A DNA stretch of 29,484 nt from Chara braunii (lineage: Eukaryota; Streptophyta; Charophyceae; Charales; Characeae), in assembly GCA_003427395.1 (NCBI GenBank), contig BFEA01000010.1, positions 4,552,390-4,581,873 of the forward strand. Direction: 5' to 3'. The notes under the pieces were generated by a model. That model had not been told where the DNA came from and made no database searches. It was given only the letters and a program-made list of their open reading frames with translations. The position numbers and the translations under genes are program-made. Below are positions 10,329 to 20,639 of this stretch, one piece after another; position 1 is the first letter of the stretch, and each line of letters opens with the position of its first letter.

Positions 10329-10535
10329 GTGGGTCTAGCAGTAGCCAATCGTGGTGACGATGATTTTTTTGCCACTGAGGAAGATTTGAAGGGGATTACT
10401 CTTGGGGGGTCGAAAACGGCGGAACTAGTGTGGGCAAGGAGGCGAGAGCGAGAGGGAGAGAGAGAGGGAGAGAGTTGGGGTGAACACAGGGGAAAAAAAG
10501 GTTGGGAGGAGAGGAAGAACGAGGCGGGAACATAG
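10329..10535 (+). CDS. Weak hypothetical frame, acidic N-terminal part
   Basis: The first 37 or so codons (including RGDDDFFATEEDLKGITLGG) have plausible coding texture. The rest runs into a GA-rich tract and becomes Arg/Glu/Gly-rich, which may be noncoding. It is in the same frame as 10572-11015 and separated from it by a single in-frame TAG (10533-10535), so the two may be parts of one gene with the purine tract as an intron or insertion. The family is not recognised. Confidence 0.25.
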   Translation: MGLAVANRGDDDFFATEEDLKGITLGGSKTAELVWARRREREGEREGESWGEHRGKKGWEERKNEAGT

Positions 10536-10571
10536 GCGAGAAGAGGGGGGAGGAGAGACGAACAAGGCGGT

Positions 10572-11015
10572 ATGGATATCTTGATAACGTGTGTGGGGGA
10601 TGTTCGTGGCAGGGCAATAGTGGTGCATGAGCTACGCCATCGTCGGGGAGAGAAGAAGGGTTTGGATTACCGATTCAGTCTCCGGGTTACAAAATCCTCT
10701 GTTCGTCATTATCGTGTGATGGCAGACGGGGAATTGGCTTTAGAATTGTGTGTGGGGTTGGGGTATGATGGGGAATTTTTGTGTAAGGTTACCGTATTCG
10801 TGAAAAAGGTGCACAGGGATGTACCAGATTCTGTTCCAGGTGGTGGAGTTGATGTGGTAGCTGAGATGGTGGAACTCGTAACCAACGATCTGTTACAGGA
10901 GCATGATGGTCGTCAGGTGGATTTCGTGGAGTGGGAGGCAATCATGGAACCACTGTTACAAGAGCGTAGGGGTATGCGAGGTGTACTGGGCATCGGAGAT
11001 GGTTATCAATGGTAA
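10572..11015 (+). CDS. Hypothetical protein, 147 aa
   Basis: This is an uninterrupted ATG-to-TAA frame with mixed codon use, unlike the low-complexity frames around it. The product is Val/Gly/Glu-rich with alternating hydrophobic stretches (GELALELCVGLGYDGEFLCK, then VTVFVKKVHRDV) that suggest beta strands. An acidic helical-looking tail follows (VVAEMVELVTNDLLQEHDG). There is no signal peptide or membrane segment. It begins just after a purine-rich tract, and its ATG has no obvious context. I do not recognise a family. It may be a complete small gene, one exon of a larger gene, or a captured element fragment. Confidence 0.4.
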   Translation: MDILITCVGDVRGRAIVVHELRHRRGEKKGLDYRFSLRVTKSSVRHYRVMADGELALELCVGLGYDGEFLCKVTVFVKKVHRDVPDSVPGGGVDVVAEMVELVTNDLLQEHDGRQVDFVEWEAIMEPLLQERRGMRGVLGIGDGYQW

Positions 11016-11255
11016 TCATTTTGGTATGGCAAAGTTTTGCCGAGTAGCCGTTTTCAGATAGTCCACGATTTTCAGGTGGATATTTGGGGGTATCAGGCCA
11101 CACAGTGTACAGACTGGGTGACGGGGGGAGAGAGAGAAAAAAAGGAAGGCAGGCAGCGAGTATGATTTAGCTTGTTCGTGCCAGGATATCGGTTGGGGGC
11201 CACGATTAAATTTTGTGTGCTACTGTTTGAGGACGTCTAAATAGGAGGTTAGCAT

Positions 11256-11814
11256 ATGCGAGCGAAATCTATTGATAATCTTGCCATGGTGTATATAGTA
11301 GAGGGCCGACTGCTTTCATTGGAGAGTCGGGTGAATGTGCAGTTGTGTGTTTGGTTTTGAATACGTAAAAGTCTTTGTATGCGATGCACATTTCCGTAAT
11401 GTCTGTACAGCTTTTGGCGTACGATTGGTTCTAAAAAAGGTCTTATGGCCGCATGGGGTGGTCATTGTAACATTTTGGTCTTCTATTGGTGCACAATGGT
11501 GTCAGGATAAGTGTGAGCGTTTTTCTATTGTGGGTCATGCGTTTGTTGCCATTACACAAATGTGAGAGTTGGTACTGAGCACGCTATTTGGTTTTCGATC
11601 GTCAATGATTTCTAAAAAAAGAAGGAAAGGTTTTTCCTGGGGAAGGTTCAACTATTTGGGCTTAAGGGAAATTGTGTATGTTAGGCGTGATATAACCCTT
11701 TATTTCTTTGTTGGGACAAGCCATGTCACTATTGTGCGAGCTATACGGGATGTTAATATTGTCATAGCTAATATCATAATCGAGTATTTGCTAACGTGTT
11801 CAGAAAAGAGGTAG
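11256..11814 (+). pseudogene. Broken coding-like sequence downstream of the 147-aa frame
   Basis: An ATG at 11256 opens about 34 codons (MRAKSIDNLAMVYIVEGRLL...) that end in TGA near 11358. A frame one base away continues from 11335 to 11565 with similar hydrophobic and aromatic texture (FGFEYVKVFVCDAHFRNVC). A third covers 11569-11814. The join between the first two near 11350 looks like a frameshift rather than two genes. No family is recognised. It could be the decayed remainder of the gene at 10572. Confidence 0.25.
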
Positions 11815-11819
11815 TACTA

Positions 11820-12565
11820 CCTAATGTGTTGGTGATGTCTCTCTCTTTTAAAAAAAAAAGCAAAAATTAAAAACATATCATTCAGATATCCTCGACGAAG
11901 CCTTTACCTACCTCGAAATGAAACACATCAAAATTGTGCATATAGAGGGTACTACCCTAATCTCATTCTTAGGGATGAAACCGACACAAATGTTGAACAT
12001 GTTTAGATAAAAATACCTGTGTTTCAAAACTGAATGGCTGATACACAGACTTGGTTTAGCAACTATGTCCTAGTCGGAGTAGCCGCGAACCGTATAAAAA
12101 TAAGTTCTAAGCATGCATTGTTCAGCATAGTGATGTTTAAATAATTGGTGCACGATTTGACAGGTCTTAAACTCAGGTGCCTATGAGCAGTCTTAATCAA
12201 CAGTCATTTAAACATCCCAGGACGTATCTTTCCAATCGCCAAAAGCAGAAAAATCGTCGTTCATCTTAGTATTGATCGTTCGGTATGCGCTTAAGGTATA
12301 TTATACTTAGTTTATGCTTGATTAGGTATGATTGATCCTCTTCCGCTGAAATTTGTGGCCTCGGTATGCCAAGTGCACATGTCATTATAAGTGAATATCC
12401 GCTGTATGGAGGATGTAGCGCGATCTACCACAAGAGGATTTATTAAGTTAGCATGTCGGGTATATTTTCTTGAGCAGAGCAGAAGTACCGGCACGTATAA
12501 TCTTGAAACATATAGTCAGGTATTTATCAAGAAGATATAGGTGTCATGTTTAGCTTACTTAATAT
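11820..12565. other. No feature seen
   Basis: Mixed-composition sequence with stops in all frames; no repeat or gene is recognised. Confidence 0.5.
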
Positions 12566-12925
12566 CTAGGTTACCAATGGTCCGGAGACCGGACGTCTCC
12601 ACCGGACGTCTCCCCCCCCTCTTCGTCCGGATTTCCGGACGACGCCTTTTTGGCACCAAAAAATAAAAAAAAATAAAAAAAAATATGACAGTGTTGCGCA
12701 TGGCCTAGAGACCCCTCACAAAAAAATTCAGATTTTTCTGAGCATTTGCTGATAGGGTGGTATTTGGGGGGGGAGGGGGGGGTAGAAGGGGTTTTGGTGG
12801 GGATAGGAGGGGTATAGATGGGGAATGAATCTTTAAAGATTTTTATTATTTATTCTACTGGCCCAAATGATCCAAAAATTTGGTGGCATACACCTAATGC
12901 AAGGTGGAAGCCACATGATTTTTTT

Positions 12926-12973
<48 letters not shown>

Positions 12974-13076
12974 CACTAGGTCGGACATGCCCTGTCCGGT
13001 CTGACGTCCGACCAGACGTCCGGTCGGATATCCCGGACGGTAAAGGGGGTCCCGGATGTCCGCCCCGGTAACCTAG
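12566..13076. mobile_element. hAT-like non-autonomous DNA element (copy D)
   Basis: This 511-bp element is bounded by perfect inverted ends CTAGGTTACC and GGTAACCTAG and by an 8-bp target-site duplication, CTTAATAT (12558-12565 and 13077-13084). The GC-rich subterminal arms are made of CCGGACGTC-type repeats, for example ACCGGACGTCTCC twice at the left and GACGTCC(G/A) variants at the right. The core is noncoding and includes a 47-base T run (12927-12973). The outer ends match copies A-C and E, but the arm motif is different. Confidence 0.85.
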
Positions 13077-13084
13077 CTTAATAT

Positions 13085-14220
13085 ATAGATTGGGCCGTCC
13101 ATAGCGATAGAGTCATCTGGCTAGGGTTTTCTATATATCGTGATGCATATAAGCAAGCACGTAGATAGTCCAAGGTCATTTTGCTCTCAGGAAGTAACCT
13201 TATTAGCCCTTGGGATAATCAAGAGTCATAATGAGGCCATACGCAACGGTCAGCCTTCACCAGACAAGATAATCAAATAGTAATATTATACTGCTGGCAA
13301 TGCCCGTGTAGCCTTATCCCCGGCTATTACCACCCGTGCGCTCTTTTGGCACAGATATGATCGAAATTTCGTGGCTACGCTATTTATTAGGCTGATAGAC
13401 CCGGACCGTCTCAGAAAGGTGTGGATAGCAGACGAGATACTTTTCTACCCTTCATCGAATTTCGCGTGTGTGACCAGAGGTCAGCTACTACCTGAGTTAT
13501 AACCGTTGAGAAAGAAGGTTTTTGCTAGTCTTGAGTTGTGTAGCGTAAGTATGGAATATCTCCATGAGGTAATCGATCCATATTATCGAACGAGGGCATG
13601 CTCTTATTGTGTAAGCCATCCTGATATGTTCGTCTATAAGCCTACGTGTACATCTTGGTAACAGTGAAGAAGCTAAGTTTGAAAGTGATTGAAAACTGCG
13701 TCTTGACCTCCTACGAGTAAGTTAAGTACGACGATATCTATATGATCGGAAGTTTACGAAGCAGTACTTATATTATGGAAGATTTCGTGATTTATGGGAG
13801 AGGGCTAAGATTATTAAGCACATAACATTTTCTAGTGAGTAGAGATAGGGGCAGCGATTCATATTACTCATAAGAAGCATTCGCCATACGACGCAAATTA
13901 TCGTGCTTAGTAACAACAAACCTAAACTTGGTCAGTTACTTTCAAGGGGCGAAGAACATTTTTATGAATAGACAATCTTACGTTTCCCTTCGATTTTACT
14001 ATAACCTGTCGGACCAAGCTGCGAGTGTCGTGTGTACGTCGGGGTCGTTCTTGAAAGAGGTACAAAAAATATTATTAAATGTGGGTCGGACATCGGGGTT
14101 ACGTTTTTTGTATGAATCTCTAAAGGAGGTACAAAGGAATTGACAGACGAGGCTACTTATAGCGTCAACAAATTTAAAATATGTTGTTGTCATCAGTTAA
14201 TTCCTTGTCTTAACCTATTC
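13085..14220. other. No gene seen
   Basis: Mixed-composition sequence with frequent stops on both strands. The short open frame at 13928-14143 has no coding support and overlaps the start of the degenerate repeats that follow. Confidence 0.5.
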
Positions 14221-14224
14221 TACA

Positions 14225-15230
14225 GAATGCGAAATATGAAATTTTCGTTCAGCGGTTGTCCAACGCAATGCCGTGTGTAGGGGGCAGGCGAGGTTGCTTA
14301 TGGAGTTGGGTGAAGCATCTTTTTATCACGAGAGAAACGATTGTCAAAAAAAGGAGTGAGCATACACATAGTCAAATTCATATCAAGTGAATATCCGGAG
14401 AAACGGGGTGGGAGAGTATGCATATTTCATGAGAGGTGTCTCAAATAACTTTTCATAAAAAACATCGTTCTGGCAAAACTGATTAATCTGCCTATTATAC
14501 ACACTCTTTTACCTTGATATGGAGACCAAATCCTGAGTTTAGTATATTATGAGAAATGCAAAAAAATGATTTTACGTTCAAAAGATTGTCTAACACGAAG
14601 ACGCGTGTAATGGGCAAGCGAGGTTGCTTATGGAGTTGGGTGAGGCAGCATTTTGCCTTTGAGAGAAACGGTAATCAGTGAAAAGCAGTAGACATACGTG
14701 AGATCAGATGCTAATTAGGTAGATATCCATAAAAAACGGGGCGGGAGATGTGGAGCAGCACACAACATCTTTGCATGAGTAGCGAAGGGGGAAACGGTTT
14801 AGATTACAGACAGGAAGCAATTACCACTCAACGTTATTCAACACAGATTACCCTGCATGGTGACCACAAACAAATCCTGATCAATTTCCAGAGGTTTATT
14901 ACGTAGGCGCATGCATATTGATTCCTCCTGTTTGAGTATTGTAGGTCGGAGGTGGGGGTTTCGTCTTTTGTACCACTCACTTAGGGAGACTCAAAATAAA
15001 GGTCAGACACAGCTACTCATGGTGCAGAACAACTTAGTCGGTGAAAAAAATCGATCATGAACACTTTTATTGCCTTAAAACGGAGACAAAAACAGTTGTT
15101 ATCATACATTAATATGGCATATTCTAAAGAGAGGGAAATACGGAATAGTCATTAAGAGATTGTTTAACGCGAAGAAACGTATATAGGGAAAAGCGGGGTT
15201 GCAAGCATTTTTATAGCAAAGTTAATTAAT
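14225..15230. repeat. Degenerate tandem repeats with two interleaved motifs
   Basis: The 20-mer GCGAGGTTGCTTATGGAGTT occurs at 14288 and 14618 (spacing 330). A decayed third version (AAGCGGGGTTGC) lies at about 15191. Similarity extends on both sides: a 'TTGTC(C/T)AAC' block precedes each copy and a 'GAGAGAAACG' block follows the first two. A second motif starting GTCGGA and followed by CGTnTTTTGTA occurs near 14087 and 14944. I see no terminal repeats and no coding frame. This is probably an old tandem or mobile repeat. Confidence 0.6.
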
Positions 15231-15689
15231 CCGCATATTAAGTTAGCATTAATTAGCATAGCTTAAGTTGTTGAGTAAGCGTTGAGGGATTAGCTGCATG
15301 CTATCTGCCAATGATGAGACGGATAGGGGTAATGAGGAACTATTGCATTGGGGCGTATATGATAATTGCGAATGGCTTGGGTAATCGAAAACCTGAGGTG
15401 TAACTTATCATTGCACCTTTTCAGATCGGTATAAGTGTTGATATTTCGTAAATTTCTTTTAGGGCCCGGCGTATCATATCAGGTTTATTCTAAAGCATAT
15501 GGACTGTTTTTACGTATGTGCGTAGTCCTATTTTCGTGGCGGATTTTACTAATAAGACGCTGGGGAGTTGTATTACGAGTGGGTCTTTTCATTAGAGAAG
15601 CAGGTGATGAGGAGTTTTATTAAGGGCGAAGCAGGGTTACTTAAACCAATGGGAGCGGTTCAGGTTTTACAACTATTATATCTAGAATA

Positions 15690-15990
15690 TAGAGAGGGAG
15701 GTGAGGGGGAAGAGAGGTGGGGAGTGGGCGGGGGGAACCCTGGTCGTGGGTGCAAAAGGCATGGGTTTAAGGTATTATAGTGTGGCTGCATATGGCAAAG
15801 GAGCTAATTTACGTGTGTAAGGGACATACATGTGTCTACTGTGTATCCAATAGGTGTTTTGCAATGTATTTTAGCTTGCCATATTGCGTCGTAAAAAATA
15901 GAAAGCGAAGCTGCGTATATATTGTGTATATGAAGAGGGAGGGGAAGGGGAGGAGGGGAGAAGAGAGGAGGGAAAACGAAACACAGGAAA
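15690..15990. repeat. Purine-rich patches
   Basis: GAGGG/GGGGAAG-rich patches lie at 15690-15750 and 15930-15990, separated by ordinary sequence. Neighbouring short open frames have no support. The rest of 15250-16331 shows no recognisable feature. Confidence 0.5.
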
Positions 15991-16550
15991 AAAAAGGAAG
16001 TCACGTTATGTAAGGATGGGTTTGTTAGTTTGAGCAATGTCCAACAGCTCAGCAGGGGAGTCTACCCCATGCTTAGCGACTTGATCGATGATCCGGGTAT
16101 GTATGTGGGGGGGGTTGTGCAGGCAACACGGCCATCCCACGTGGCGTGGGAAACCTGAGGTAAAGCTCACGAAGAACCCATACACTGTTAGTCTGCATGT
16201 TTATTATACAGAGTGACATGGTCGACAACCGACGAAGTAAATTTAAGCGAGGCGAGAAGAGGGGGATAAATTAAAGGTAAGTATTTTGAGGAGCAGGGGG
16301 TAATTAGTACTTAGCGTTAGTAGGTTAGGTGTAAGGAAAGGGACAAGTCCCAATCATAGGGGGGATGCACGCCCTTAAGCACGCTTTTCGCTGCCTAGCA
16401 CCCATAACAACTCATCAGAGAGATTAGTATTAGCTCCAGTTAGCAGTATTGGGGGAAAAAAAGGGGAGGGGGGCATTTCGGGAGAGCACGGAAGTAAGGG
16501 ACAGAAAGGGGAGGGGGGGCAGGGGGTAGAACGAAGTTAGAATTCCATAC

Positions 16551-16595
16551 CTGAGAGGTCAAGATCGGTGCAGCTTGAGGATTTGTCGCAGCCAT
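16551..16595 (-). CDS. Candidate first coding exon (copy 2)
   Basis: The ATGGC start at 16595-16593 opens 15 codons (MAATNPQAAPILTSQ) ending at CAG|GTATGG. Against copy 1, base changes within the exon alter the residues at positions 3 and 5, while start, length, final SQ and donor are kept. Downstream exons would lie to the left, between 15250 and 16330, where I cannot identify one. Confidence 0.35.
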
Positions 16596-17810
16596 AGCAC
16601 TGCGTGCACTTGCGTAGCGAGATGTCAGATCGCTTTCAGCGTAAGCTGAGCGTCCGGTGTACACACGTACTTCTCACCGGCACCAGGAGCAGGAACAGTT
16701 AGGCGAACAACTCTTCCTACAGGAGGAACAACTGCGCCGTGAGGGAGGTAGGGGAGCAGGTCATGCGGGCAAGAACTCGTACGTTAGTGCACGAGGGCGC
16801 CAACGGTTATAGAAAAAGCCATATCTCTTGAATATATGATGCATAACAAAGAGGGTGTGAAACCTGCGGGTGAATAGTATATGATAGAATTCAAAAGTGT
16901 ATAAGGAGGGTATACCGAAGATGAGGTAGGTTGGGTGTAAGGGTTGGATATCCATTTTGGCGGAGGTTGTTGCACAGTTATGAAGGGTATATGTGGTGGA
17001 TCCGGGTATGGGGGGTTTTAAGTGCCGTGTTGTGACTTCTTGTTTTGCGCCCTTCATAATTCTGCGAAGGTGAGGGTAGGGGGGTATCTCCGTGTGTTAT
17101 TTTTACAAGAAGTGAGGGGCCTAGGTGAGGTAATCACGTGGGTGATGTTGATGGGTACGGAGCTTCGGGGTGTGGGTTCTGGTGAATATTTGGGTGAGTC
17201 GCGGTGGAATTGCAGCAGGTAAGTGTGTGCATGGGTATGGTCGTCGAGATGTCAGGTTTGTACAGTTCTTCTTTTGTCTGTATGTGTATCGGCCCGTGGG
17301 GTATTGTCTTATTGTTTGTCGTTTTTTTAGGGGGGAGTTTTGGCTATGGCTGGAGCAGTGGTTTGTCGGTTCTTTTTCTGTCCAGCGCGCCTGTGTTTTG
17401 TCTTTTCGTTGCGTGCCCGGTTGTGTCGTTTCAGGATGGTGGTGCTGTGGGTTGCGGGTATATTTGCTTGGCTGTGCGGCACCGTGTGTGAAACGTTTTT
17501 TTTCGTTGCGTGGTGAGGTTGTATAATTATAGTTATGTTATCAGTGCTATTGTGTGTATTGCCATGCAGACCCATAACTATGTTACAGTCGATGTATGTT
17601 TAGCATAAATTGAAATAGTTTCTAATTTGCGGGAGGCGTGGTAAGTGTCATATTGTGAAATCGTATTCCAGTCGTTTATTGGGGGGAGTACGGGGTATGC
17701 GAAGGCCTTATTTAATATTAAACGTAACAATATTCCTTATTATTATATATGCTGCATATAAGTAGCTGGGTCCAGGTTCGTAGTTAGTTTTATTTGTGTA
17801 TTTATTTCAT

Positions 17811-17849
<39 letters not shown>

Positions 17850-17974
17850 AAATTTTTAAATTTTATTACTTTATTATTATTTCTTTATTATATGAGTATT
17901 GATTTTTTTATTATTTAATTATTTAATTATTTAATTAGTTTATTATTTTATTATTTAACTATTTAATTATTTTA

Positions 17975-18257
17975 CTAGGCTACCAGCCGGGCGGCCCGGG
18001 TCCCGGGTGGCCAGCCCGTGCAAGGACCAGGGAAGGTCCCAGCAAAAAACAAAAAAAAAAAAAAATCCAAAAAATCCGAAAACAAACTATGTTATGCAGA
18101 AAAATACACTGAACAACTTTTGCCTCATGGTCACATCGAAATTCGTCACCAAATGTAGAATAAAAAATAAAATTAAAAAATCAATTTAAGTTTTTTATTT
18201 TTTTTATTTTTTTTGGCCCGGCCGGGCAAGTGACCCCGGGCCACTCTGGTAGCCTAG
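17975..18257. mobile_element. hAT-like non-autonomous DNA element (copy B)
   Basis: This 283-bp element has perfect inverted ends CTAGGCTACCAG and CTGGTAGCCTAG and an 8-bp duplication, TTATTTTA (17967-17974 and 18258-18265). The sister copy has a single TTATTTTA at 1640-1647 in otherwise identical sequence. It is the reverse-orientation relative of copy A, sharing the CCCGG-rich arms and the core with TATGTTATGCAGAAAAATA and TCACATCGAAATTCGT. It is noncoding. Confidence 0.9.
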
Positions 18258-18314
18258 TTATTTTATTATTTTATTTATTATTTTATTATTTTATTATTAT
18301 TTTATTGTAACATA

Positions 18315-19077
18315 CAAGGTTACCAGCCCGTACATACGAAGGCCCCCGGGAGGACCTCCGTACGTTCGGGCGTTCGGGGTCCCGTACGGGGCCCGAACCC
18401 GACGGCGTTCAGACCCCGCCAAAAATTATTTCGGGGCCTAAAAATAATTGTTTTTTTCTGAATTTTGTTTAATGAGTTCTTGATGATGTGAGTTACATGC
18501 CTATAAAGTTTCGAGTCATTTGGCTGATCCAAATAAGAATTAAAAATCGCCAAAGATGGCGGTGTCAAAACGTGCTCTCCCACGCTTTGTTTCACTTTTG
18601 ACTTTTTGTTTTCACTTTAGTTCGGGGTCTAAACAATTTTATTATTTTTTGAAACTTTTTAAGTGGATTTTGTATTATGTGAAGTACACATCTGTAAATT
18701 TTCACGGCATTTAGTTATGCCAAAACAAAATGAAAAATCGCCAAAGATGGCGGTGTCGAAAACATGCTCGCACACTCACTAAATTTAATTCTCTTTTTAT
18801 TTTTATTTATTTTTATTATTAGTATTTGTTATGTGTATTTTCTTTTTATTTCAAATTTGGTAAGGAATTAAGACGTAATGCTCAGGCAAATCTTGTTAAA
18901 TGTATTATTCTCCATAACATATCGTTTTTTCATATTTTTTTGATGACTTTGTTTTTTTTGTTTTTTTTTTTTTGGGTCCGCGTTCGGCCCGAACGGCCGA
19001 ACGCACCCCCAAGGGGTCCCATACGTTCGGGCGTTCGGGTTCGGGTGTTCGGCCCGTCCCGAATGCCGGTTACCCTG
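18315..19077. mobile_element. hAT-like non-autonomous DNA element (copy E)
   Basis: This 763-bp element has ends CAAGGTTACC and GGTTACCCTG. The flanks are GTAACATA (18307-18314) and GTTATATA (19078-19085), an 8-bp duplication with two differences; the uninterrupted site is GTTATATA at 1689-1696 in the sister copy. The subterminal arms carry GTTCGGGCGTTCGGG-type repeats. Inside are two tandem units of about 190 bp, each ending in TCGCCAAAGATGGCGGTGTC (18548 and 18738). The right-hand core (about 18840-18960) resembles the core of copies A-C. It is noncoding. Confidence 0.85.
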
Positions 19078-19235
19078 GTTATATATATTATTATAAAAAA
19101 GATTATTATTATATTATTAATTAATATTATTATTATTATTTTTTATAGTTATTATTAAAAATTATCTTTTATTGTTTAATTATTCATAGATTAATTAGTA
19201 AGAAGCCTACTAAAAAACTAAAAAATAGAGGAAAG

Positions 19236-19315
19236 TGAATGTGTGTGTGTGTGTGTGTGTGTGTGCGCGTGCGTGTGTGTGTGCGCACGTTCAACCAACG
19301 AACCAACGAATCAAC

Positions 19316-19382
<67 letters not shown>

Positions 19383-19403
19383 CCAATCAANCGTACAACC
19401 AAC

Positions 19404-19464
<61 letters not shown>

Positions 19465-19955
19465 TATCAATCTATCAATCAACCAAGCAATCAATCAAGC
19501 AATTCCCCCCCTCAAAAACAAAAATCAAAGCAATCAATCAATCAATCAATCAACCAATCAATCGATCAATCAATCAATCAATCAATCAACCAATCAATCA
19601 ATCAACCAATCAATCGATCAATCAATCAACCAATTAATCAATCAATCAATCCAAAAAAAAAAAAAAAAAAAACAATAAAAAACTTGGCAACGGTACAATA
19701 GAATGAAAAAGAGAAAAGTAAAAAAAAATAAAAATAAACAATGGAAGGGGGTCCATTATTTTTCTCCCCCCCCTTAAAATGGACCCCCTCATTTATAAGT
19801 GTTTTTATTTTTTTTTCAATGTGGGGGGGTGGGGCCTCGGGTGCGCCCCTGGAATCCCGCCCCCGACCTCCGGTACCCCCTCCCCCTCGCTCGCGGTGCA
19901 CCTTTTTCGACCGCATGGGCCGCGGTCATGCCCGCGGTGACCGCGGCCGCGGGGG
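19236..19955. repeat. Composite module: (GT)n, (CAAT)n, AT-rich, GC-rich tail (copy 1)
   Basis: A GT run (19239-19290, interrupted) is followed by a long imperfect CAAT array (about 19310-19650, with an unresolved N at 19391), then a poly-A/AT stretch. A GC-rich tail follows, ending in CCGCGGTGACCGCGGCCG (in 19930-19953). The same order and tail recur at 24908-25344. The Asn-Gln-Ser-Ile frames across the array are by-products. Whether this is a mobile element or convergent microsatellite growth beside a shared GC-rich repeat is open. Confidence 0.6.
19747..19788. other. Perfect 11-bp inverted repeat (hairpin)
   Basis: GGGGGTCCATT (19747-19757) pairs perfectly with AATGGACCCCC (19778-19788) around a loop of about 20 bases. 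It lies between the CAAT array and the GC-rich tail of the composite module. It is too far from any recognised gene to call a terminator. Confidence 0.7.
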
Positions 19956-20385
19956 ATACATAGCGCAAGGCAACACCGACAACACAGCCACACCACACAG
20001 CGAACACAACAACTTGCGGAGAACCACATGCAAAGCAAGCGGGACAGGCAGCAAGGCGGCGGTGGTGCGCAGACGAGGCAGTCCACACATCCAACACGGA
20101 GCAAAGTAGCACATCACCTACTCACATCACGGGTGAACCCCACAGACTGTTGGTTCCCACCACCCACCGAGCCAGGGAAACACTCCGATGAGCATCCGTC
20201 ATCACCTACAGGCAACATGGACATCCCGAACTGAGCGGCCCCCATAAGAGTGCAGTAGGCACTCCAAACGAGGAACCACCGACCGTTTGACACCACTTAA
20301 GGGTGCTCAGTTTGGGCAAGCAAAAACACTTAGAAAAAGATCAGGGGAAGGACAGACAACAACAGGAAGGCAGAGAAACATAAAA
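19956..20385. other. No gene recognised, C/A-rich sequence
   Basis: This is C/A-rich on the plus strand with several overlapping open frames of 60-100 codons on both strands. None has family features or clear coding texture, so I make no call. Confidence 0.4.
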
Positions 20386-20387
20386 CT

Positions 20388-20389
<2 letters not shown>

Positions 20390-20439
<50 letters not shown>

Positions 20440-20495
20440 GTGTGTGTTTGTGAGTGCACTCGTGTGTGTGCGTGTTTGTGTGTGTGTGTGTGTGT
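20390..20495. repeat. (GT)n microsatellite, interrupted
   Basis: This is a GT run with GCGT, GTTTGT and GAGTGC interruptions. The Val-Cys frame through it is a by-product. Confidence 0.95.
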
Positions 20496-20639
20496 AGTGG
20501 GTGTGTGTAAACACGACCACCCCATATATACGGGAAACAAGAACATCACATTTGTCATATCGCGATAGGTTAGTAGCAGCTTAAACAGAGTGGGTGTTTT
20601 AGCCATCAACTCATTTGTGAGGATGCAAGAGGGGTTTGC

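Larger units (their letters stand above)
16332..19264. repeat. Segmental duplication, copy 2
   Basis: This block is collinear with 1-2192. It carries two insertions absent from copy 1 (17975-18257 and 18315-19077) and lacks the insertion at 1815-2098. After the second insertion, homology resumes at 19078 and continues to the (GT)n run that starts at 19239. The microsatellite at 17812-17846 has turned into a TA run where copy 1 has ATT units. Confidence 0.9.

Noticed and set aside
19239-19701. Long Asn-Gln-Ser-Ile and Val-Cys open frames
   Set aside because: They are translations of (CAAT)n and (GT)n arrays and are open in all three frames.
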